Source: Actinomycetes bacterium (lineage in GTDB: Bacteria; Actinomycetota; Actinomycetes; Actinomycetales; Cellulomonadaceae). Taken from it: 14,094 bases of DNA. Positions 7,478 through 13,491 of this stretch are shown here, in pieces. The stretch covers positions 1-14,094 of the forward strand of contig JAEYXM010000119.1 of assembly GCA_023428465.1 (NCBI GenBank), read 5' to 3'. The notes below the pieces were generated by a model that worked only from the letters and a program-made list of their open reading frames with translations, had not been told where the DNA came from and ran no database searches. A program made the position numbers and the translations under genes. Within the stretch, counting starts at the first letter, position 1. Every line of letters starts with the position of its first letter.

Positions 7478-7516
7478 GCCCACACGCGGGCGTGCCGAAA
7501 GCCGCCCCGGAGGTAC

Positions 7517-7552
7517 CCCGAGGCGGGCGCCCAGGCGCCCCCGGACCTCGGG
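7517..7552 (-). terminator. GC-rich hairpin directly after glcD
   Basis: Two nested stems are visible: outer arms CCCGAGG (7517-7523) and CCTCGGG (7546-7552), and inner arms GGGCGCC (7525-7531) and GGCGCCC (7534-7540), with small unpaired stretches between. It touches the glcD stop codon. There is no T-tract, as is common for terminators in very GC-rich bacteria. It would separate glcD from the arsR-type operon downstream. Confidence 0.5.
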
Positions 7553-8953
7553 CTAGAGCTTCTTGCCGGGGTTGAGGATGCCGAGCGGGTCGAGCACCGC
7601 CTTGAGCGCGTGCTGCACCTCACGGACGCGCGGCGTCAGCTCGAGGTCGAGCGCCGCGCGCTTCTCCGTGCCGATGCCGTGCTCGCCGCTGATCGTGCCG
7701 CCGAACTCCACCGCCAGGGCCATGATCCGCTCGTGGCCGGCACGCGCGGTCGCGAGCTCGTCGGCGTCGGCCGGGTCGTAGCAGATGACCGGGTGCAGGT
7801 TGCCGTCGCCCACGTGGCCGCCGGTGCCGATGGGCAGGCCGATCTCCTCCGACAGCTCGGCCAGCCGCGTGAAGATGTCCACGAGCCGCGTGCGAGGCAC
7901 GGACACGTCGTCGTTGAGGCTCGCGCCGCGGTACTCGCGCATCGCCGGGTTGAGCTGGCGGCGCGCGGCGAGGAGGCGGTCGACGTGCGCGGCGTCGTCG
8001 GCTGCGTCGAGGCTCGTCGCGCCGTGCGCGAGGCACACGCGCTCGTACTCCGCGACGTCCTCGTCCGCGCCCACGCGAGCGTCGGTGAGCACCAGCAGCC
8101 ACGCGCCCGCGCCGGCCGGGAGCCCTGAGGCGGGCGAGAGCCGGCAGACCGCGTCGACGACGACGGCGTCGAGCAGCTCGAGCGTGGACGGGCGGTGCGG
8201 GCCCGCCATGATCTCATTGGCTGCGTCCATCGCGTCGGCGACCGTGGGGAAGCCCGCGCTCACGCCGCGGACCGGCCCGGGGGCGGGCAGCAGGGCGACC
8301 GTGATCTTGGTGATGACCCCGAGCGTCCCCTCCGAGCCCACGAACAGGCTGGTCATGTCGAGCCCTGCGACGGCCTTGACGGTGATGGGGCGGGTCCGCA
8401 CGACCGTGCCGTCGGCGAGGACCACCTCGAGCGTGCGCACGAAGTCGCGCGTCACCCCGTACTTCACGCACCGCATGCCGCCGGCGTTGGTCGCGACGTT
8501 GCCGCCGATCGTGCACGTGTCCCACGACGCCGGGTCCGGCGGGTAGAACAGCCCGTGCGCGGCGACCGCGCGGTTGAGATCGGCGGTGATGACGCCGGGC
8601 TGCACGACGGCGACCTGGTCCACCGGGTCCACACGCAGCACCTGGTCCATGCGCGACAGGTCGAGCAGGATGCACCCCTGCACCGCGCTCGCGCCGCCGG
8701 CCAGGCCGGTCAGGCCGCCCTGCGGCACGACGGGCACCTGGTGCTCGTGCGCGACGCGCATCACCGCGGAGACCTGCGCCGTGCTGGTGGGCGTGACCAC
8801 GCACAGGGCGGCGCCGTCGGGCGGGATGAACGAGGCGTCCACGGAGCGCGCAGCGACCGCGGCGTCGTCGTCGGCGAACGTCCCCTCCGGAAGGGCCTCG
8901 CGCAGCGCGGCCAGGACGTCGGATCGGGTCGTCTCGAGGGTCATCGCGTCCAC
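7553..8953 (-). CDS. FAD-linked 2-hydroxyacid oxidase/dehydrogenase (GlcD/D-lactate dehydrogenase type)
   Basis: A 466-residue flavoprotein of the GlcD/DLD family (FAD_binding_4 plus FAD-oxidase C-terminal domain), of normal family length. The PCMH-type FAD domain spans about 45-225: VPQGGLTGLAGGA (76-88), PASWDTCTIGGNVATNAGG (141-159) and LFVGSEGTLGVIT (203-215). The C-terminal domain holds the metal-site motif GHVGDGNLHP (379-388), SGEHGIGTEKR (422-432) and the usual NPGK end. Such enzymes oxidise D-lactate, glycolate or related 2-hydroxy acids to 2-keto acids; the substrate cannot be fixed here. No GlcE/GlcF partner is adjacent. The GTG start at 8953 is chosen because a TATCGT hexamer sits 7 bases before it; ATG 8944 is the alternative. 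It lies downstream of an aldolase gene, so it may process the hydroxy acid made from the aldolase's aldehyde product. Confidence 0.9.
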   Translation of the reverse strand: MDAMTLETTRSDVLAALREALPEGTFADDDAAVAARSVDASFIPPDGAALCVVTPTSTAQVSAVMRVAHEHQVPVVPQGGLTGLAGGASAVQGCILLDLSRMDQVLRVDPVDQVAVVQPGVITADLNRAVAAHGLFYPPDPASWDTCTIGGNVATNAGGMRCVKYGVTRDFVRTLEVVLADGTVVRTRPITVKAVAGLDMTSLFVGSEGTLGVITKITVALLPAPGPVRGVSAGFPTVADAMDAANEIMAGPHRPSTLELLDAVVVDAVCRLSPASGLPAGAGAWLLVLTDARVGADEDVAEYERVCLAHGATSLDAADDAAHVDRLLAARRQLNPAMREYRGASLNDDVSVPRTRLVDIFTRLAELSEEIGLPIGTGGHVGDGNLHPVICYDPADADELATARAGHERIMALAVEFGGTISGEHGIGTEKRAALDLELTPRVREVQHALKAVLDPLGILNPGKKL

Positions 8954-8960
8954 GTGCCGG

Positions 8961-8966
8961 ACGATA
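8961..8966 (-). promoter_or_regulatory. Predicted -10 hexamer (TATCGT) for leaderless glcD
   Basis: TATCGT matches TANNNT and is separated by exactly 7 bases (CCGGCAC) from the GTG at 8953. This is the same layout as at the arsR-type promoter. No convincing -35 is seen. It suggests glcD can be expressed apart from the aldolase operon. Confidence 0.42.
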
Positions 8967-9001
8967 TCGGCCGCACGGTGGTCCGATCTGGGCCCTGCGT
9001 C

Positions 9002-9029
9002 ACGGGCCCGGGGCCCCGGCGCGGCCCGT
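9002..9029 (-). terminator. GC-rich hairpin at the aldolase stop codon
   Basis: Arms ACGGGCC (9002-9008) and GGCCCGT (9023-9029) pair perfectly around a 14-base loop that itself begins with most of the palindrome CCGGGGCCCCGG (9008-9019). The right arm reaches the first base of the aldolase TGA as read on the plus strand. No T-tract follows. It may attenuate or end the dehydratase-aldolase transcript before glcD. Confidence 0.42.
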
Positions 9030-9871
9030 CAGGCGGTGCGCCCCGTCGGCTCGGTCACCTGCGTCCACAGCTGCCCGACGGCGGCGCGCAGCAGCGAGGT
9101 CTCCTGGCCGGCGGTGAGCAGGCGGGCCCCGCGCCCGGCCCAGTGCACCGCCATCTCGGCGTCGGAGCAGTGCAGGCCGGCGACCACGCCCGCGGCCCGG
9201 CACGTGTCGACGATGCGCTGGATCAGCGCCTCGACCTCCGCCGAGTCGCGGTAGGTGGCGCGGCCGTACCCGCACCCGAGCGCCAGGTCGTTGGGTCCGA
9301 TGTAGACGCCGTCGACGCCGGGCGCCACGACGATCTCCTCGAGCGCGTCGACGCCGGCCTGCGTCTCGACCATGACGATGCAGATCACTGCCGCGTCCTG
9401 CTCGGCGGGCGGCAGGGCGCCGTCGCCGCGCACGTCCCCCCACATGGGCCCCCAGCTGCGCGTGCCCGCGGGCGGGAACCGGCAGGCCGACGCCGCGGCC
9501 GACGCCTCCTCGCCGCTGTTCACCATGGGCACGACGACGGCGGCCGCGCCGGTGTCGATCGCGCGCATGACGTCCGCGGGGGTGTTCCAGGGCACGCGGA
9601 CGACGGGCGCGCTCCCGGCCGCGCGCATGGCGCGCACGAGCTCGGGCAGCTCGCTCCACGTCGCGACGCCGTGCTGCAGGTCGAGGCACACGTAGTCGAC
9701 GCCGGACGCGCCGAGCAGCTCGGCCGTGGTCGGGTCGGGCAGCACGCTCCACACCCCGAACGCGGGCAGGTCCGCCGCCCAGAGGTGGCGCAGGTGGGCG
9801 GACGTGCGGGCGGCGACGCGTTCGTGGGCCCGTTCGTGGACCCGTTCGTGGACCCGTTCGTGGGCGGTCAT
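9029..9871 (-). CDS. HpcH/HpaI-family class II aldolase (2-keto-3-deoxy sugar acid aldolase type)
   Basis: A 280-residue aldolase of the HpaI/GarL/RhmA family, which splits 2-keto-3-deoxy acids into pyruvate and an aldehyde using a divalent metal. Family residues are all present: H67 in CLDLQHG, R92 in VVRVPWNTP, E169 in IVMVETQAG (metal), and D195 in GVYIGPNDLALGCG (metal), plus GAAAVVVPMVNSGEEA (108-123). The barrel starts near residue 25. Before it come four in-frame HER-type tetrapeptide repeats (HERV HERV HERA HERV, residues 4-19) absent from typical members. The start ATG at 9871 is fixed by an AGGAGG ribosome-binding site. It lies 40 bases after the dehydratase gene on the same strand, so the two likely form an operon acting in sequence. 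The natural substrate (pentonate, rhamnonate, galactarate derivative and so on) is not resolvable. Confidence 0.92.
   Translation of the reverse strand: MTAHERVHERVHERAHERVAARTSAHLRHLWAADLPAFGVWSVLPDPTTAELLGASGVDYVCLDLQHGVATWSELPELVRAMRAAGSAPVVRVPWNTPADVMRAIDTGAAAVVVPMVNSGEEASAAASACRFPPAGTRSWGPMWGDVRGDGALPPAEQDAAVICIVMVETQAGVDALEEIVVAPGVDGVYIGPNDLALGCGYGRATYRDSAEVEALIQRIVDTCRAAGVVAGLHCSDAEMAVHWAGRGARLLTAGQETSLLRAAVGQLWTQVTEPTGRTA
9819..9866. repeat. Four tandem 12-bp repeats at the 5' end of the aldolase gene
   Basis: The unit CGTTCGTGGACC (plus strand) is repeated four times without gaps, with one or two substitutions in the first and last copies. It is in frame on the minus strand and encodes HERV/HERA tetrapeptides. 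Copy-number change would lengthen or shorten the N-terminus without shifting the frame. Confidence 0.9.
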
Positions 9872-9875
9872 GGCT

Positions 9876-9881
9876 CCTCCT
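9876..9881 (-). promoter_or_regulatory. Strong Shine-Dalgarno (AGGAGG) for the aldolase gene
   Basis: AGGAGG lies 4 bases before the ATG at 9871. It contrasts with the ATGA-coupled and leaderless starts in most of this window and decides the aldolase start, keeping the HER repeats inside the protein. Confidence 0.8.
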
Positions 9882-9911
9882 GCGGTGTGCGCGCGGATGC
9901 TCGTTGCCTGC

Positions 9912-11627
9912 TCAGTGGGACTCGCGCCCGACGCCGGGCCCGGTCGACCCGACGAGGAAGTCCAGGTCCGCACCGGTGTCGGCCTGCTGGACGTGGTCGA
10001 TGTACAGGCGCTCCCAGCCGCGCGCGGGTGCGGCGTAGGCGGCGGCCGCGGCGGCGGACGGCTCGCGCGCGGCGAGTTCGTCGTCGGGCACATCGAGGTG
10101 GAGGCGCCGAGCCTGGACGTCGAGCTCGATCCAGTCGCCGTCGCGGACCTTGGCGAGCGGTCCCCCGGCGGCCGCCTCGGGTGCGACGTGCAGCACGACG
10201 GTCCCGAACGCCGTCCCGCTCATGCGCCCGTCGCACACGCGGACCATGTCCCGCACGCCGGCCTCGAGGAGCTTGGTCGGCAGCGCCATGTTGGACACCT
10301 CGGGCATGCCCGGGTAGCCCTTGGGCCCGCAGCCGCGCAGCACGAGGACGCTGGTCGCGTCGACCTCGAGGTCCGGGTCGTCGATGCGCGCGTGGAAGTC
10401 CTCGACGGACTCGAACACGACCGCCCGCCCGCGGTGCCGCATGAGCTCGGGCGACGCGGCGGCGGGCTTGATGACGGCGCCCGACGGCGCGAGGTTGCCG
10501 CGCAGGACGGCGAGCCCGGCGTCGGGCTGCAGCGGCGCGGAGCGCGCCCTGATGACCTCGCGGTCCCACACGGCCGCGCCCGCGAGGTGCTCGACGAGCG
10601 GGCGGCCCGTGACGGTGCGGGCCGTGGGGTCGAGCAGATCGGCGACCTCGGCGAGCACGGCGAGCAGACCGCCGGCGCGGTACAGGTCGTCCATGAGGAA
10701 GCGCCCGGCGGGCAGCAGGTCGACCAGGAGCGGGACGCCGCGGCCGATGCGGTCGATGTCGTCGAGCGTGAGCGGGACGCCGAGGCGCCCGGCGATGGCG
10801 AGCAGGTGCACGACGGCGTTGCTCGAGCCCCCGATGGCGGCGAGCGCGACGACGGCGTTGCGGAACGACCCGGCCGTCATGACCTGGTCGGGCGTGCGCC
10901 CGGCCTCGACCATCTCGACGATGAGCCGGCCGGTGCCGTGCGACCCCTCGAGGAGCCGTGCGTCGGGCGCGGGCGTCCCGGCGAGCCCGGGCACGGTCAT
11001 CCCGAGGGCCTCGGCGATCAGGCCCATGGTCGAGGCGGTGCCCATGGTGTTGCAGTGGCCGGCGCTGCGGATCATCGAGGACTCCGAGCGCATGAACTCC
11101 TCGCGCGACATCGTGCCGGCGCGGACCTCCTCGCTGAGCGCGTAGGTCGACGTGCCGCAGCCCATCGGGACACCGCGGAACGTGCCCGTGAGCATGGGCC
11201 CACCGGGTACGACGACGGCCGGCAGCCCGACGGACGCGGCAGCCATGAGCAGGGACGGGATGGTCTTGTCGCACCCGCCGAGGAGCACGACGCCGTCGAT
11301 GGGGTTGGCGCGGAGCATCTCCTCCGTGGCCATCGCGGCCATGTTGCGCCAGAGCATCGCGGTGGGGCGCACCTGGGTCTCGCCGAGCGACACCACGGGC
11401 AGGTTGAGCGGGACGCCGCCCGCTTCCCAGATGCCGCGCTTGACCGCCTCGGCCACCTGGTCGAGGTGGGCGTTGCAGGGCGTGAGGTCGGACGCGGTGT
11501 TCGCGATGGCGATGTGCGGGCGCCCGTCGAACGCGTGCGCGGGCAGCCCGCGGCGCATCCAGGCGCGGTGGAGGTACGGGTCGCGTCCGTCGCCGGAGTA
11601 CCAGTGGTCGCTGCGCCTCGTCGTCAT
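9912..11627 (-). CDS. IlvD/EDD-family sugar-acid (aldonate) dehydratase
   Basis: A 571-residue Fe-S dehydratase that turns an aldonate into a 2-keto-3-deoxy acid. The three [2Fe-2S] ligands are C51 (TPCNAHL), C119 (LLGGCDKTIPS) and C192 (SAGHCNTMGTAST). The metal-site D120-K121 follows C119, and the catalytic serine is S470 in VCDGRMSGTAFG. The CDKT form, the LYIDHVQQADTGADLDFL tail (541-558) and the aldolase/lactonase neighbours point to the sugar-acid branch (arabonate, xylonate and similar) rather than branched-chain amino-acid DHAD. The ATG at 11627 has an AAGGG about 8 bases upstream. It is the first gene leftward from the divergent promoter region shared with the IclR-type regulator. 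An alanine run lies at 525-530. Substrate is undetermined. Confidence 0.92.
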   Translation of the reverse strand: MTTRRSDHWYSGDGRDPYLHRAWMRRGLPAHAFDGRPHIAIANTASDLTPCNAHLDQVAEAVKRGIWEAGGVPLNLPVVSLGETQVRPTAMLWRNMAAMATEEMLRANPIDGVVLLGGCDKTIPSLLMAAASVGLPAVVVPGGPMLTGTFRGVPMGCGTSTYALSEEVRAGTMSREEFMRSESSMIRSAGHCNTMGTASTMGLIAEALGMTVPGLAGTPAPDARLLEGSHGTGRLIVEMVEAGRTPDQVMTAGSFRNAVVALAAIGGSSNAVVHLLAIAGRLGVPLTLDDIDRIGRGVPLLVDLLPAGRFLMDDLYRAGGLLAVLAEVADLLDPTARTVTGRPLVEHLAGAAVWDREVIRARSAPLQPDAGLAVLRGNLAPSGAVIKPAAASPELMRHRGRAVVFESVEDFHARIDDPDLEVDATSVLVLRGCGPKGYPGMPEVSNMALPTKLLEAGVRDMVRVCDGRMSGTAFGTVVLHVAPEAAAGGPLAKVRDGDWIELDVQARRLHLDVPDDELAAREPSAAAAAAYAAPARGWERLYIDHVQQADTGADLDFLVGSTGPGVGRESH

Positions 11628-11664
11628 CGCCGGGCCCTTCGAGTCGTTCGGTTCGGCGCCGTTC

Positions 11665-11696
11665 AGCCGCCTGGCGGCTTTCCAGTTGCCGGAAGC
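11665..11696. promoter_or_regulatory. Overlapping palindromes in the divergent promoter region, candidate IclR-type operator
   Basis: Two inverted repeats sit side by side in the 91-bp gap. One is the perfect 15-bp AGCCGCCTGGCGGCT (11665-11679). The other is TTCC-7-GGAA (11680-11694), flanked by GCT and GC in inverted orientation. A site here lies about 40-70 bases from the dehydratase start and upstream of the predicted -10 of the regulator, so one protein could control both directions. Which palindrome is bound is unknown. Confidence 0.45.
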
Positions 11697-11702
11697 GCAC
11701 AC

Positions 11703-11708
11703 TACTAT
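11703..11708 (+). promoter_or_regulatory. Predicted -10 hexamer (TACTAT) for the iclR-type gene
   Basis: TACTAT fits TANNNT and ends 10 bases before the ATG at 11719, so the transcript would have almost no leader, in line with the lack of a Shine-Dalgarno. A weak -35 (TTTCCA, 11679-11684) lies 18 bases upstream and overlaps the candidate operator. Confidence 0.45.
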
Positions 11709-11718
11709 CTGGAATGCC

Positions 11719-12558
11719 ATGGAAGCCATCCCCCGCACCGCCGCAGACAGCGCCGCTGCCGGCACTGGCGTCGGCACTGCCCACGACGTCGCCCGCCTCG
11801 TCGGCGCCGACCGCGTCCTGGCGGTCCTGCGGGAGCTCGCGGAGCGCCCCGCAGGAGCGAGCCTCGACGAGCTGAGCCGCGCCACCCGCAGCCCCAAAGC
11901 CACCGTGCACCGCGCGCTCGCCTCGCTGCGCCGCGCGGGCCTGGCCGCGCAGGACGGCCCCGGCCACTACCAGCTCGGCGACGACTTCCTCCGGCTCGCG
12001 TTCACCCACCACGAGGCCCGCCCGGACCACGTGCGCGTCCGCCCCGCGCTGGAGGCCCTCGCGCACCGCTTCGGCGAGACCGCCCACTACGCCGTGCTCG
12101 ACGCCGCGTCCGACAACGGGTCCGTCGTCTACCGCGCCAAGGTCGACCCGCCGACCGGCGGCGTCCGGCTCACGTCCGCCGTCGGCGGGCGCAACGCCGC
12201 GCACACGACCGCCGTCGGGAAGCTGCTCCTCGCGTTCGCCCTGCCCGACGACGACGCGGTGCGCGCCTGGGCACGCCACCGGACCTTCGCCGCGCGCACG
12301 CCCGCGACCCTGACCAGCACGGACGCCCTCGTGGCCGCGCTCGCCGCGGTACGCCAGGACGGCTACGCGGTCGACGACGAGGAGAACGAGCCCGGCATCG
12401 TCTGCATCGCCGTGCCCGCGCGCCTCACCTCGGCGACCCGGCCGAGTGGCGCGGTCTCGGTGAGCGCCGTCCGGTTCCGGACCCCCCTGGAGGACCTGCG
12501 GGCCGCCGTCGGCGAGATCCGCTCGATCGTCGACGGCGGAACGGTGGTCCCGACATGA
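11719..12558 (+). CDS. IclR-family transcriptional regulator of the sugar-acid module
   Basis: A 279-residue regulator with an N-terminal winged helix-turn-helix (about 24-88: RVLAVLRELAERPAGASLDEL, then SRATRSPKATVHRALASLRR, then LGDDFLRLA) and an IclR effector-binding domain (about 95-275). The latter contains HTTAVGKLLLAF, VDDEENEPGIVCIAVPARL and a closing PLEDLRAAVGEIRSI. IclR proteins usually bind a small metabolite and repress or activate the neighbouring catabolic operon. A ligand such as an aldonate or 2-keto-3-deoxy acid is an inference from position. The first 22 residues are Ala/Thr/Gly-rich and probably disordered. The gene is divergent from the dehydratase and overlaps the lactonase gene by 4 bases (ATGA, 12555-12558). 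The start is the first in-frame ATG after the predicted -10; no Shine-Dalgarno is seen. Confidence 0.92.
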   Translation: MEAIPRTAADSAAAGTGVGTAHDVARLVGADRVLAVLRELAERPAGASLDELSRATRSPKATVHRALASLRRAGLAAQDGPGHYQLGDDFLRLAFTHHEARPDHVRVRPALEALAHRFGETAHYAVLDAASDNGSVVYRAKVDPPTGGVRLTSAVGGRNAAHTTAVGKLLLAFALPDDDAVRAWARHRTFAARTPATLTSTDALVAALAAVRQDGYAVDDEENEPGIVCIAVPARLTSATRPSGAVSVSAVRFRTPLEDLRAAVGEIRSIVDGGTVVPT

Positions 12559-13484
12559 CCCACCTCGAGGCGGTCCCGGCCGCGGACCACATCCACCTGC
12601 TCGCCGAGGGGCCCGTCTGGGACGGCCCGCGCGAGCGCCTGCTGTGGGTCGACATCGAGGCCGGCGAGGTGCTCACCGGCACGCTGCACGCCGGCCGGGT
12701 GCAGGTCACGAGCCGCACGCACGTCGACGTCACGGTCGGCGCCGTCGCGCCCACGATCCACGGCGACCTCGTGGTGGCCGCACGGGAGACCGTCGTCGTG
12801 CTCGGCATGGACGGGTCGCGCCGCGAGGTCGCGCGCGTGCTCCCGCCGGACTGCGGCCGCCGGCTCAACGACGCCGCGGTGGACCCCACGGGCCGCCTCC
12901 TGGCGGGATCCCGCTCGCTCACCGGCGCGGGTGGCCACGAGACGCTGCACCGCCTCGAGCCCGACGGTCGGCTCACCACGCTGGACGACGACCTCACGCT
13001 CTCCAACGGCATCGGCTGGTCGCCCGACGGCAGCGTGCTCTACACCGTGGACACGCTCGCGGGCGTCGTCCGCGTCCGGGACCACGACCCCGTGACGGGC
13101 GCGACCGGGCCGTGGCGCCCGCTGATCCGGCTGGAGCAGGAGAGGCCCGACGGCCTGCGCGTCGACGCGGACGGCAACCTGTGGCTCGCGGTCTGGGGAT
13201 CGGGCCAGGTGCGCTGCTACCGGCCCGACGGCGAGCTGCTGCACGTCGTCGAGGTGGCGGCGCCCCGCACGTCCGCGGTCACGTTCGCCGGACCGGACCT
13301 CGGCACGCTCGTCATCACAACGGCGTCGGACGGCCTGACCCCGCAGGAGCTGGCTGCGCACCCCTCGTCAGGCCGGCTGTTCACGCTCCCCGTCGGCGAG
13401 CTGGCGGGTGTGCGCGGCCTGCCGACGACGCCCTGGCGCCCGATCGGACGCCGGAGCCTGCCGGCCCCCCGCCCCCCGGACTAA
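12555..13484 (+). CDS. SMP-30/gluconolactonase/LRE-family sugar lactonase
   Basis: A 309-residue six-bladed beta-propeller of the SMP-30 family that would hydrolyse a sugar lactone to its aldonate, the substrate expected for the dehydratase encoded nearby. Likely metal ligands are E18 (LLAEGPVWDG), N151 (LTLSNGIGWSPDGS) and D199 (ERPDGLRVDADGNLW); R103 and N105 (RRLNDAAVDPTGR) match the substrate-binding positions of regucalcin. The repeated SPDG/DADG turns are typical blades. No signal peptide is visible, so it is probably cytoplasmic. Translation is coupled to the iclR-type gene by an ATGA overlap. The C-terminus is short and Pro/Arg-rich. The substrate may be a pentono- or other aldonolactone and cannot be named from sequence. 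Confidence 0.9.
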   Translation: MTHLEAVPAADHIHLLAEGPVWDGPRERLLWVDIEAGEVLTGTLHAGRVQVTSRTHVDVTVGAVAPTIHGDLVVAARETVVVLGMDGSRREVARVLPPDCGRRLNDAAVDPTGRLLAGSRSLTGAGGHETLHRLEPDGRLTTLDDDLTLSNGIGWSPDGSVLYTVDTLAGVVRVRDHDPVTGATGPWRPLIRLEQERPDGLRVDADGNLWLAVWGSGQVRCYRPDGELLHVVEVAAPRTSAVTFAGPDLGTLVITTASDGLTPQELAAHPSSGRLFTLPVGELAGVRGLPTTPWRPIGRRSLPAPRPPD

Positions 13485-13491
13485 CCACACG

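Noticed and set aside
9001..9028. A separate small gene or RNA in the gap between the aldolase and glcD
   Set aside because: The 75-base gap is accounted for by the hairpin and the predicted leaderless promoter; nothing else is visible.
9912..11627. Annotating the dehydratase as ilvD of branched-chain amino-acid synthesis
   Set aside because: The CDKT motif, the tail and the lactonase/aldolase/IclR neighbours fit sugar-acid dehydratases better.
9726..11700. Plus-strand open frame continuing into the regulator/lactonase region
   Set aside because: It is antisense to the dehydratase and aldolase genes, whose catalytic motifs are intact, and only the part after 12555 in this frame (the lactonase) is real.
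11714..11880. Alternative ATG at 11714 opening a short frame over the iclR start
   Set aside because: The peptide is Pro/Ser/Ala-rich with no family features and is out of frame with the conserved winged helix; the spacing from TACTAT is also short.
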